Assembly (NCBI RefSeq): GCF_000380645.1
Contig: NZ_AQXZ01000005.1
Span: forward strand, 1-45,399
Length of the DNA stretch: 45,399 bases
Source of the DNA: Smaragdicoccus niigatensis DSM 44881 = NBRC 103563
Lineage (GTDB): Bacteria > Actinomycetota > Actinomycetes > Mycobacteriales > Mycobacteriaceae
Direction: 5' to 3'
The translations under genes were made by a program, and so were the position numbers. The notes under the pieces were generated by a model. It worked only from the letters and a program-made list of their open reading frames with translations, was not told the origin of the DNA and made no database searches. Positions 17,884 to 25,915 of this stretch are shown here, in pieces; the stretch's first letter is position 1, and every line of letters begins with the position of its first letter.

Positions 17884-18896
17884 TTGCTGTCCTTTCGCTT
17901 GTGGTCCCCGAATGGCTCGTCGCGTTCGCGCACAGCTTCGCGGAATCCGGCTGTTGCGGAGCGCAATTGGAAGGCGTAGCCCTCGCGCGTGTGGCGTGAG
18001 ATGCCGTCGAAAACTGTGCTGATCATCGTGCTGTTCGCGACGCCCTGGGCCAGAAGTGCCGAATTGAGGGCGAGCTTCGCCATCATCAGCTGGTTGATGG
18101 GCATGCGCGCGATCCGCTCGACGAATGCCTCCGTGCGTTCGTCGAGTTCGTCGGCGGGGCACGACTCGACCGCGAGACCCCATTCCTCCGCCTGCTTGCC
18201 GCTGATCCGATCGCCGGTGAAGAGAAGGCGCTTGGCGCGCTGATCGCCGAGACGGTGGGCCCACATGCCGGCCGCGGGAATTCCCCAGACCCGGGTGGGC
18301 GGGTAACCCATCATCGCGTCGTCGGCGCAGATGATCTGGTCGCAATAGAGCGCGATATCGGTGCCGCCGGCGATGGCGAAGCCGTGGATCTTGGCGACGG
18401 TCGGCTTGTTGGCGTGCAGGAGCGAGGCGAAGCCCTTGTTGAAGCGGCTCATCATCGCGTAGTCGAGCATCGGGTCCCAGGTGCCCCACGGATTGTGGTT
18501 GATCGCCTGAACGGTGGGATCGATTTCCGTGCCGTTGATGTCGTGCTCGCCGACGCCGAAGGAATCGCTGGCGCTCTCGGCGAACATTCCGAGGTCGTAG
18601 CCACCGCAAAAGCCCTTGCCTCGACCCGAAACCAGGATGACGTGCACCCGCGGATCGAGGTCGGCACGTTCCACGGCGTGCGCGATATCGAGCGGGGTGT
18701 CTGGCGTGATGGCGTTGCCCTTGTCGGGGCGATTGAACGTGATTCGTGCGATGCGCCCGGTCCGCTCATAGGTGAGAGTGCGGTACTCGCGGCTGTCCTC
18801 GGGCTGCGGCCGGTTTTGAAACGGCGAGTCCGGGACTTCGGTCCAGTTCTCGTACCAGGCTGCTTCGCGCATGCCGGAGTGATTGTCGTACTCCAC
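17880..18896 (-). CDS. Crotonase family protein with extended N-terminus
   Basis: 338 residues from GTG 18896; longer than a standard hydratase because of about 45 N-terminal residues rich in aromatic and acidic residues. Oxyanion-hole loops 'GKGFCGGYDLGMFA' and 'KIHGFAIAGGTDIALYCD' are intact. The segment where hydratases carry catalytic glutamates reads 'MMGYPPTRVWGIPAAGMW', with no Glu, so it is unlikely to be a classical enoyl-CoA hydratase and may be a ring-cleaving, decarboxylating or thioester-hydrolysing crotonase. Lies between another crotonase (10-nt gap) and an SDR (4-nt overlap). Confidence 0.75.
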   Translation of the reverse strand: MEYDNHSGMREAAWYENWTEVPDSPFQNRPQPEDSREYRTLTYERTGRIARITFNRPDKGNAITPDTPLDIAHAVERADLDPRVHVILVSGRGKGFCGGYDLGMFAESASDSFGVGEHDINGTEIDPTVQAINHNPWGTWDPMLDYAMMSRFNKGFASLLHANKPTVAKIHGFAIAGGTDIALYCDQIICADDAMMGYPPTRVWGIPAAGMWAHRLGDQRAKRLLFTGDRISGKQAEEWGLAVESCPADELDERTEAFVERIARMPINQLMMAKLALNSALLAQGVANSTMISTVFDGISRHTREGYAFQLRSATAGFREAVRERDEPFGDHKRKDSK

Positions 18897-18906
18897 GTGA
18901 GAGTCC

Positions 18907-19674
18907 TTAATGTTCGGAGAAGGTGCCGTGGCGTCCGGCGCCGGAGGCGAATTTCGTTGCGCCGTCGAGGGCGTCGACCAGCGAGATCATGCCGTGCTGC
19001 CACTCGTTGGCGATGGCGGCGTCGAGGTCGAGGTTTTCCTGCTCATGGCACGACAACCGGTCCTGCCGCATGCAGGTCTGCGGGAATCCGGCGAGTTGTT
19101 CGGCCAGCTCGATCGCTGCCTCGAGGACCTTTCCGGGTTCGGAGATCCGGTTGGCCAGTCCCATCCGGAAGGCTTCGTCAGCACCGACCGGACGACCGGT
19201 GAGGATCATGTCCAGAGCGTGCGACTGGCCGATCAGCCGGGGCAGGCGAACGGTTCCGCCGTCGATGAGCGGGACGCCCCACCGTCGGCAGAAGACGCCG
19301 AACGTCGCCGCGGGATCGGCCACGCGGAGGTCTGCCCAGACGGCGAGTTCCAGGCCGCCGGCGACTGCGTATCCCTCGACCGCGGCGATGACCGGCTTGC
19401 TCAGGAGCAGTCGCGTCGGTCCCATCCCGGCAGGGCCGGGCTCTCCGGGGTTGACGATCCGATAGGCGCCGCGCGAGACGGCCTTGAGGTCGGCACCCGC
19501 GCAGAAGTTCCCGCCCGCGCCGTAGAGGATCGCGACGGCGGCATCGGATTCATCGAACTCGGTGAAGGCGTCGGTGAGGGCTTGGGCGTGATCGGGGTCG
19601 ACGGCATTGCGGACTTCCGGCCGGTCGAGCGTGACGATGAGGACAGCTCCCCGGCGTTCGGTTTTTACGGTCAC
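18907..19674 (-). CDS. Enoyl-CoA hydratase/isomerase family protein
   Basis: 255 residues from GTG 19674. 'GGNFCAGADLKAV' and 'AVEGYAVAGGLELAVWADLRV' are the two oxyanion-hole loops. The active-site segment 'GVFCRRWGVPLIDGGTVRLPRLIG' has Arg and Asp in place of the two catalytic Glu of standard hydratases, a pattern seen in several mycobacterial EchA paralogues. The upstream gap to the acyl-CoA dehydrogenase gene is filled with a purine-biased repeat (separate entry), and no clear ribosome site is visible within it apart from AGGA runs. Confidence 0.78.
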   Translation of the reverse strand: MTVKTERRGAVLIVTLDRPEVRNAVDPDHAQALTDAFTEFDESDAAVAILYGAGGNFCAGADLKAVSRGAYRIVNPGEPGPAGMGPTRLLLSKPVIAAVEGYAVAGGLELAVWADLRVADPAATFGVFCRRWGVPLIDGGTVRLPRLIGQSHALDMILTGRPVGADEAFRMGLANRISEPGKVLEAAIELAEQLAGFPQTCMRQDRLSCHEQENLDLDAAIANEWQHGMISLVDALDGATKFASGAGRHGTFSEH

Positions 19675-19771
19675 GATGCGCGCACCGTCCTCAGTCCGCT
19701 CCTCGCTGTGTTCCTCGCTCCTCCGTCGCTGCGGTACTCGCTGCGATGCTCCCTCGTCCTCCTTGCGCTGA
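19675..19771 (-). repeat. Purine-biased intergenic repeat between acyl-CoA dehydrogenase and crotonase genes
   Basis: On the minus strand this 97-nt gap is almost entirely GAGGA/GCAGCGA/GCGAGGA words: GGAGGACGAGGGAGC, then GCAGCGAG, GCAGCGACGGAGGAGCGAGG and ACAGCGAGGAGCGG. It interrupts an operon whose other junctions overlap by a few bases. It looks like a low-complexity dispersed intergenic element rather than a gene, although it has no stop in one frame. Confidence 0.5.
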
Positions 19772-21385
19772 TCATGCCTTGGGCACCGCGCGATCGATGA
19801 TCGTGCCGACGTCGAGCCCGGTTGGCAGCGTGCCGAATACATCGCCCCAGTTGTCGGACAGGCGGCTGGCGCAGAAGGCATCCGCGACGGCCGAGTGTCC
19901 ATGCCGGACGAGGAGCGATCCCTGCAGCACCTTCGCCATCGATCCGACCACTGTGCGGGCGCGGTATTGCGCGGTATCGAAGTCGGCGAATTGAGCCTTC
20001 AAACCTGCGATGGCCTCGTCGAGGCGGGCGTCGGTACCGGCGGCCTTCTCGACTTCTTCGAAGAAGATGCCGAGCGTCTCCGGCTGCTTCGCCATCGCGC
20101 GCAGGGTGTCGAGCGCGGCGACGTTGCCTGAGCCCTCCCACACCGACAGCAGCGGTGCTTCGCGGTACAGGCGCGGCATGCGCGACTCCTCGACGTAGCC
20201 GTTGCCGCCGAAGCATTCGAGTGCCTCGGCAGCGTGGACGGGCCCGCGCTTGCACACGTAGTACTTCGAGACGGCGAGGCTGATGCGACGCAGTGCCGAC
20301 TCCTCGGGCCGGTCCGTCAACGCGGCGAGCCACAGCGCAACCATGTTCGCGGCCTCCGCCTCGACGGCGAGGTCGGCGAGCACGTTCTGCATGGCCGGCT
20401 GGTCGACCAGGTAGGCGCCGAACGCCTTGCGGTGCGATGCGTGCCACGCAGCCTGCTGAACGCCGAGACGCATGAGCGTCGCGGTGCCGAGTGTGCAGTC
20501 GAGGCGGGTCATGTTGACCATCTCGATGATCGTCGGAACGCCACGGCCTTCGTCGCCCACGCGCCACGCGAAGGCTTCGGCGTACTCGACCTCGCTGGAT
20601 GCGTTCGAGTGGTTGCCGAGTTTGTTCTTGAGGCGTTGCAGGAAGAAGTTGTTGCGCGTGCCGTCGGGGAGGATGCGCGGCACGGCGAAGCACGTCACGC
20701 CCGCTTCAGTTTGAGCGAGCGTCAGGAAGAAGTCGCACATTGGTGCCGAGGTGAACCACTTGTGGCCGGTGAGCCGGTAGGTGCCGTCCGGCTGTGCGAT
20801 CGCGCGAGTCGTGTTCGCGCGCACGTCGGAACCGCCCTGCTTTTCGGTCATCGACATGCCGGCGGTCAGCGAGGCCTTGTCGGCGAGCGGCGCGAGCTTG
20901 GGGTCGTAGGCCTTCGCGGCGAGCTTCGGCTCGCACAGCGCGGAGAGCTCAGGGTTGGCGCGCAGCGCGGGGACCACCGCGTAGGTCATCGAGATGGGGC
21001 ACTGGTGACCGGCGTCGACCTGACCCCAGACGAGCATCTTCGCTGCTCGTGCCAGGTGCGGGTGGGGCTTGTCGTCGGCCCAGGGGGAGCCGTGCAAGCC
21101 CAGCGAGGTCGCGGTCCGCATGAGCTCGTGATAGCTCGGGTCGTAGGTGACCTCGTCGATGCGGAAGCCGTAGCGATCGTGGGTTTTGAGAATTGGCGGG
21201 TGCTCCTCGGCGAGGTCGCCGAGTTCCAGCGCATGTTCCGTGCTGGCGAGCGCTCCTGCTTCCTGCACCTCGGGCAGGCGATCGAGTGCGCCTTCGCGGG
21301 TCAGTGCTTCGACGATCGCGGGGTAGTCGGCGGGGTTGTAGCCGACCGGCGCGATGGCCTGGTTGAAGACCTCATGAGTGGGCAT
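19772..21385 (-). CDS. Acyl-CoA dehydrogenase family protein, AidB-like
   Basis: 537 residues, the length of the AidB subgroup, which is larger than ordinary acyl-CoA dehydrogenases. 'GMSMTEKQGGSDVRANTT', 'TGHKWFTSAPMCD', 'LKNKLGNHSNASSEVEY', 'ALECFGGNGYVEESRMPRLYREA' and 'VWEGSGNVAALD' are characteristic; Arg and Asp near FAD are retained. AidB binds FAD and is known from alkylation damage in E. coli, but actinobacterial relatives occur in lipid operons, as here. ATG 21385 follows GGAGCAAACTG; the gene overlaps the upstream tetR by 14 nt, so regulator and enzyme are co-transcribed. Confidence 0.85.
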   Translation of the reverse strand: MPTHEVFNQAIAPVGYNPADYPAIVEALTREGALDRLPEVQEAGALASTEHALELGDLAEEHPPILKTHDRYGFRIDEVTYDPSYHELMRTATSLGLHGSPWADDKPHPHLARAAKMLVWGQVDAGHQCPISMTYAVVPALRANPELSALCEPKLAAKAYDPKLAPLADKASLTAGMSMTEKQGGSDVRANTTRAIAQPDGTYRLTGHKWFTSAPMCDFFLTLAQTEAGVTCFAVPRILPDGTRNNFFLQRLKNKLGNHSNASSEVEYAEAFAWRVGDEGRGVPTIIEMVNMTRLDCTLGTATLMRLGVQQAAWHASHRKAFGAYLVDQPAMQNVLADLAVEAEAANMVALWLAALTDRPEESALRRISLAVSKYYVCKRGPVHAAEALECFGGNGYVEESRMPRLYREAPLLSVWEGSGNVAALDTLRAMAKQPETLGIFFEEVEKAAGTDARLDEAIAGLKAQFADFDTAQYRARTVVGSMAKVLQGSLLVRHGHSAVADAFCASRLSDNWGDVFGTLPTGLDVGTIIDRAVPKA

Positions 21386-22019
21386 CAGTTTGCTCCTTGA
21401 TGGATACGCCAAGTGCGCGGCGGACGAAGGATTCGATTTCTGGAACGACGTCGGGGTCGGCGTGGCCTTTGCCGAGCGGAACGATGAGCACATCGCTGAT
21501 CGCGCCGACGATCGCGGCACCGCTGACCTGCGGGTTTTGTTTGGGCAGAAGCCCGAGTTCGATGCACTGCGCGATTCCGGTCGCGAAGATGTCGGTGTAG
21601 GCGGAGCGGAAGCTCAAGCGTTCGGCTTCCACGAGCGGGTCGACCGGTTCGGCAATCAAGGCGTAGGCGAGCTTCTGCGCCTTGAGCGCACGCTTGCTGA
21701 ACGTCCGAACGGCGGCGATGAGAGCCTCGGTCGGCTGACCGGCCTCGAGCGTCTTCTGCGCCGAGGCGCTGGCCGCCGCGACCTCCTTGGCGCACGCGGT
21801 CCGGAAGACCTCGGCGAACAGTTCGCCCTTGCTGGGGAAGAAGCGGTAGATCGTTCCGGTCGCGATCTCGGCACGTTCGGCGACCGCCGCCATCGAGCAG
21901 CCGGCGTAGCCATGATCGTGGATCAGTTCCGTGGCAGACGTGACGATCCGGGCGCGAGTTTCCTCGAGCCGTTGCTTGATCGCGGGGGTCTGGCGGTAGG
22001 CCACAGTTGGATTGAACAC
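21372..22019 (-). CDS. TetR family regulator of the lipid operon
   Basis: About 215 residues if started at GTG 22019 (GTG 22004 is an alternative; longer readings run through the operator). HTH: 'TRARIVTSATELIHDHG', 'SMAAVAERAEIATGTIYRFFPSKGELFAEVF'. It is the first gene of the operon continuing through the AidB-like dehydrogenase to about 14.7 kb, and its own promoter region is packed with ATTTC-type inverted repeats, so it should be autoregulated. Ligand unknown; an acyl-CoA of the pathway is the natural guess. Confidence 0.83.
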   Translation of the reverse strand: MFNPTVAYRQTPAIKQRLEETRARIVTSATELIHDHGYAGCSMAAVAERAEIATGTIYRFFPSKGELFAEVFRTACAKEVAAASASAQKTLEAGQPTEALIAAVRTFSKRALKAQKLAYALIAEPVDPLVEAERLSFRSAYTDIFATGIAQCIELGLLPKQNPQVSGAAIVGAISDVLIVPLGKGHADPDVVPEIESFVRRALGVSIKEQTDAHS

Positions 22020-22022
22020 CGA

Positions 22023-22066
22023 TTCATTTCTTTGGTCAAGGATAGAAATGAACAATGACTCATTTC
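22023..22066. promoter_or_regulatory. Operator cluster upstream of the lipid-operon tetR
   Basis: TTCATTTCT (22023-22031) is mirrored by AGAAATGAA (22044-22052), and GAAATGA (22045-22051) is mirrored by TCATTTC (22060-22066). The half-site GAAATGA therefore occurs three times in alternating orientation in the 70 nt before the regulator. This AT-rich block is the likely promoter and autoregulatory operator. Confidence 0.5.
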
Positions 22067-22136
22067 TTGAGTCCGCACTCTCTCCGCCTGGGCACATATG
22101 ATCTGCGTCGACACCACGGCAGGAGGATCAGCTCAC

Positions 22137-23222
22137 GTGGAACGGCTGCGAACGGTGTTCAACCACGACACTGCCCACGCCTACCCAGAACTGTCTGAGG
22201 CGCGGATCGCGTTCCAATCCGGTAGGGCGCTGATTCGCACTGCTCCGGGCGATGTCATTCAGCTCCACCCTGGGCTTGCACCAGAATTCGACGCAATCGT
22301 CGAGCACTACCGCGGCCTCGGCATTGAGTGTGCGAACGAGGTCGTCTGGGACACGTCGCCAGAGGTCATCTCGGAGTTTCCCGGTGCGGAATGGTCCATT
22401 TTCATCTTCGCGCGGGCACACCATGGACTCCGTCCCAACAACGTGCGGCTTGCCGCGACGGAGATGTTCGACCGGAAGAACGAGTTTGTCCCGTGGTGCA
22501 AGAACTTGGGCTTTCCGGTGCCCCAAACGATCGCGTTCGAGCGCGGCGGAACGCCGGATCTCGACGGACTCGAATACCCCCTGTACGTGAAGGCCAGCTG
22601 GGCTACCGGTGGGCTGGGGGTCGTCGAATGCAGCGACCAGGCTGACGTTGTGTCCGCCGTCGCCGCCATGGATTCCGACTATCAACTGCAGCGAACGGTT
22701 CCGGCAGACCGATGGGTCAACATCCTTTATGAAGCCGAGCGCGGGACTGCCAAACACCTCGTCACGACGGAGCAGCGGATCGATCGCTCGGTGTGGGTCG
22801 GCTCGCGATATCCCTCGGAATATGACCCTCGGCGGGTGACAGATCCGGTCGCCGCGGCAATGGCGCTCAAGGGAATCGAAGGACCCTTCGGTATCGACGT
22901 GGGAGTCATCGAACGTGGCGGCGACGTCGAGTTCGTGATCATCGAGGCCAACCCCCGACTCAATGCGAGCACGTACTTCTGGTGGGCGGCGGAGCGAATT
23001 GGCGCTGCGCAGTGGATGGGAGCCAAACTCCCGACTCGCCATCGTCGACTGGAGCCGTTACTCGCGGCGATCGAGGACCTCACCTACCTTCCGCAGTCGG
23101 GTGAGGGAATCGTGATCGGCCAGTGGAACACGCTGTCTGACGGCAAGGTCGGCGTTCTCTTCGCCGGAAACAAAGATCAGCAGGACGGCTTGTACGCCGA
23201 GGTCACTCGACGTCTCGGGTGA
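22137..23222 (+). CDS. ATP-grasp family ligase-like protein (function unknown)
   Basis: 361 residues from GTG 22137, supported by a perfect AGGAGG at 22121-22126; earlier start codons lack this. ATP-grasp features are 'YPLYVKASWATGGLGVVE' (ATP-binding Lys and Gly-rich loop), 'YQLQRTVPADRWVNILYE' and the metal-binding 'EFVIIEANPRLNAST'. ATP-grasp enzymes join a carboxylate, via an acyl phosphate, to an amine or thiol. The N-terminal third ('QLHPGLAPEFDAIVEHYRGLG') resembles no family I can name. It is divergent from the lipid-operon tetR and followed 36 nt later by a STAND-type ATPase; no pathway is evident. Confidence 0.7.
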   Translation: MERLRTVFNHDTAHAYPELSEARIAFQSGRALIRTAPGDVIQLHPGLAPEFDAIVEHYRGLGIECANEVVWDTSPEVISEFPGAEWSIFIFARAHHGLRPNNVRLAATEMFDRKNEFVPWCKNLGFPVPQTIAFERGGTPDLDGLEYPLYVKASWATGGLGVVECSDQADVVSAVAAMDSDYQLQRTVPADRWVNILYEAERGTAKHLVTTEQRIDRSVWVGSRYPSEYDPRRVTDPVAAAMALKGIEGPFGIDVGVIERGGDVEFVIIEANPRLNASTYFWWAAERIGAAQWMGAKLPTRHRRLEPLLAAIEDLTYLPQSGEGIVIGQWNTLSDGKVGVLFAGNKDQQDGLYAEVTRRLG

Positions 23223-23258
23223 AGCGCCGGTCGCGCTTTTGCTGCCATACTCGCGGTC

Positions 23259-25247
23259 ATGCACGTGCCCGCTTCGCGCGTCGCGCTCGTCGGCCGTGAG
23301 TCGGACATCGCGGCAGTCTCCCGCCGACTGATGGAGCCAGGGCGACTCGTCACGATCACCGGCTGCGGTGGCATGGGAAAAACGACTGTCGCGCTCGAGG
23401 TGGCACGGCGCCTGGAATCAACATTCCCCGACGGCATATGGCTCGCCGACCTGTCCGGGGTCCGGGCGATGGATGCATTGGCCCCGGTCATCGGGCGGGC
23501 GATCGGGATGCGGGACAGCGTCGACAAGGTCGCTGACCAGGCGCTCGAGGAGTTCCTACGCGATCGGAATCTGCTGCTCGTCCTCGACAACTGCGAACAC
23601 GTCCTCGACGACTGTGCGGACCTTGCGGACATCCTGTTGGATGCGGCTCCCGGGCTACATGTGATCGCGACGAGCCGGGAGCCGCTGCGGATCACGGGCG
23701 AGGAAGTGCACGCCCTCAGTCCGCTCTCGACCGATGCCGCCGCCGATCTGTTCCTCAGCCGCGTCCGCCGTATTCGGCCGAGCCTCCCGCCGGCCGATGA
23801 GAACGTCTTCGTCGCAAAGGACATCTGCCGCCAACTCGACGGCATCCCGCTCGCGATCGAGTTGGCTGCCACCGCAGCGAGGTCGATGTCGCTCACCGAT
23901 ATCGCCGTACGGGTCGAGGCCGGTTTCGACGCGGTGCTCCCCAAGGGGCGGTCTCGTCCGGAACGTCACCAGACCATGCGGGCGACGCTGGAGTGGAGCC
24001 ACAGCCTGCTGTCGCCCGCGGAGCAGGTGGTGTTCCGGCGGCTGAGCGTACTGGTCGATTCGTGGACGATGGACGCCGCGCAATATGTGTGCGACGAGCC
24101 CGATATCGAGCAGTTGATCGCCGGTTTGGTCGAGAAGTCGCTGCTGGTGGTCGACGGCGAATTGATGTACCGGATGCTCGTTCCGGTGCGCGAATTTGCG
24201 TACGCGCAGCTCGCGGCTTCCGGTGGAGTCGACCGGTCTCGCGTTCGGCACTGCGAGTTCTTCGTCCGCCAAGCCGAACTCGCGGAACCCGCGCTGCATG
24301 GTCCGGACCAGCACATGTGGATGCAGCAACTCGAGCGGAACCTCGCCAACTTCGGCGCCGCGGTGCGCACCGCCAACAGCCACGGCGACTTGGCCAGCAC
24401 CCTACGGCTCGTCGGCGGGCTCTGGTGGTACCTCTGGCTCCGCGGCGACTTCCGTGCCGGGTTGCTCTGGCTCGAACCGGCGCTCGTCGTCCGTGACGTG
24501 CCACCCGATGCTCGGCTGGCCGGGCTGCGAGCTGCGGCGATGCTGCGCGGCGGGCTCGGCCACAGCGAAGAGGCCCGGAACTACGCGAATGAGATGCGGG
24601 AGATCGCTGCACAGTCCGGTAACGACGCCGAGCTGTCGCGGGCGGAGATGTTGCTCGGAATCGAGGCGTTGCGGAGCGGCAGCGCGGCGCGGCCGCTTTT
24701 CGAAGCGGCTCTCGAAGCTGCCCGTCGCGCCGGTAACCCGATGATGATCGGGCACGCGATGGTCAACCTCGGCCGCGTCGAGGTCCCGGAGTCCAAGCAG
24801 GCTCTGTTCGAGGAAGCGCTCGCGCACTTCGAGGCAAACGGGGATGCGTGGGGCACGGCCTACGCGGCCAACCATCTCGCGAATGCATTGGAAGACAACG
24901 AATCCGCGTTGGCGTTGGCGGTCCGTGCGGTCCACCTGTTCGCCGATCTTGGGGACCGCTTCCACCTGGTCTTCGTGGTCGAGGATCTCGCGCGAATTCT
25001 GCTTCGAATGAAGCGAGGGCTGCCGGCGACCCACCTGTTCGGCTGGGCGGGGAAGTTGCGCCGCGATACCGGTGCCCTGCTCTCCCCAGACGGTCGCGCG
25101 GACTGCGCACAGACGGCCGCCGAATTGCGGTCGGAGCTGGGCGATTCCGCCTACGACCGGGCTTGTTCCGCGGGCGCATCGACGTCGATCGAGCGTCTGC
25201 TGGCCGAGGCCCAGTCCATCCCGGTAGCACCGTCCGGTCTCGTGTGA
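23259..25247 (+). CDS. STAND/NB-ARC-type ATPase with TPR-like repeats, no DNA-binding domain
   Basis: 662 residues. 'LVGRESDIAAVSRRL' opening, Walker A GCGGMGKT at 35-42, Walker B 'LLLVLDNCEHV' at about 107-116, 'VIATSREPLRITGEEV' and 'CRQLDGIPLAIELAA' (GxP motif) are the ATPase core of LuxR-family/LAL and SARP regulators. Residues from about 350 on are helical repeats of TPR type. Related regulators normally end or begin with a LuxR HTH or SARP domain; none is present, and the protein ends at 'SIPVAPSGLV'. It may act as a signalling ATPase through a partner. ATG 23259 has no ribosome site; a CATACT 7 nt upstream suggests a leaderless message. Confidence 0.8.
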   Translation: MHVPASRVALVGRESDIAAVSRRLMEPGRLVTITGCGGMGKTTVALEVARRLESTFPDGIWLADLSGVRAMDALAPVIGRAIGMRDSVDKVADQALEEFLRDRNLLLVLDNCEHVLDDCADLADILLDAAPGLHVIATSREPLRITGEEVHALSPLSTDAAADLFLSRVRRIRPSLPPADENVFVAKDICRQLDGIPLAIELAATAARSMSLTDIAVRVEAGFDAVLPKGRSRPERHQTMRATLEWSHSLLSPAEQVVFRRLSVLVDSWTMDAAQYVCDEPDIEQLIAGLVEKSLLVVDGELMYRMLVPVREFAYAQLAASGGVDRSRVRHCEFFVRQAELAEPALHGPDQHMWMQQLERNLANFGAAVRTANSHGDLASTLRLVGGLWWYLWLRGDFRAGLLWLEPALVVRDVPPDARLAGLRAAAMLRGGLGHSEEARNYANEMREIAAQSGNDAELSRAEMLLGIEALRSGSAARPLFEAALEAARRAGNPMMIGHAMVNLGRVEVPESKQALFEEALAHFEANGDAWGTAYAANHLANALEDNESALALAVRAVHLFADLGDRFHLVFVVEDLARILLRMKRGLPATHLFGWAGKLRRDTGALLSPDGRADCAQTAAELRSELGDSAYDRACSAGASTSIERLLAEAQSIPVAPSGLV

Positions 25248-25259
25248 TTGGGTCGGTGC

Positions 25260-25733
25260 ATGACCACAATTCGCAAGGTTGTTTTGCTTGTCCTGGGCGC
25301 GGCAATTGTCGCTGCCGGGGTGCTGATCATCGGTGTGCGCACCAAATCGAAGGCAGTGTTGGTGCCCTTCACGCGTTTGCAGCGGGATCGCCTGAATGCG
25401 CCCGCGTTGCGGACCGCCGGTGAGTCCGGCGACCGGAACGGCGTCATCTACCACCGGGGACGCACGAGCGGACGCGAGCTTCAGACTCCCGTCACCCCGA
25501 TCGCATCCGATGACGGCTTCATCATCGGATTGCCGTACGGGCGCGAGACCCAGTGGCTCAAGAATGTGCTTGCTGCCGGTGAGGCGACGGTGCGCTACCA
25601 GGGCGAAATGGTGCGAGTGACCGATCCGCGGATCGTGGAGGCGTCGGAGTTGCAGCATCAGTTCGCCACGGCCGAGCGGGTCATGCAGGCCGTGTTCGGG
25701 GTCAATGAGTATCTGGTGCTGACCCGCGTCTGA
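25260..25733 (+). CDS. Ddn-like deazaflavin (F420)-dependent nitroreductase/quinone reductase family protein
   Basis: 157 residues. One N-terminal hydrophobic segment (about 5-27, 'VVLLVLGAAIVAAGVLIIGV') precedes the split-barrel domain with 'YHRGRTSGRELQTPV', 'GFIIGLPYGRETQWLKNVLAAG' and 'TVRYQGEMVRV', the signature of the F420H2-dependent quinone reductase/Ddn family. Probably membrane-anchored and reducing a quinone or similar acceptor with F420H2. Start ATG 25260 lies 12 nt after the stop of the STAND ATPase gene. Confidence 0.8.
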   Translation: MTTIRKVVLLVLGAAIVAAGVLIIGVRTKSKAVLVPFTRLQRDRLNAPALRTAGESGDRNGVIYHRGRTSGRELQTPVTPIASDDGFIIGLPYGRETQWLKNVLAAGEATVRYQGEMVRVTDPRIVEASELQHQFATAERVMQAVFGVNEYLVLTRV

Positions 25734-25822
25734 GTTTGCGTGCGGGCTATCTCATGGCGATCCGGTAAACGGCACGTTTCGCGGTGTGAATACTGATGCA
25801 TGACCTGCAGGTTTAATGCGTC

Positions 25823-25838
25823 TGTGACGCGTGTCACG
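25823..25838. promoter_or_regulatory. CRP-like site upstream of the sugar transferase gene
   Basis: TGTGACGCGTGTCACG matches the CRP/Cmr consensus TGTGA-N6-TCACA in nine of ten half-site positions. It lies 77 nt before the ATG of the polyprenyl glycosylphosphotransferase; a TAATAG hexamer follows at about 25851. In mycobacteria CRP (Rv3676) uses this consensus. Suggests cAMP control of surface polysaccharide synthesis; not proven. Confidence 0.5.
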
Positions 25839-25915
25839 TTTGCGATGGGCTAATAGGTGGCAGTCGGCGTCCGAATCCATGGGAAACGGAAGTGCTCGAC
25901 GCGAGGTGTTTTGAA

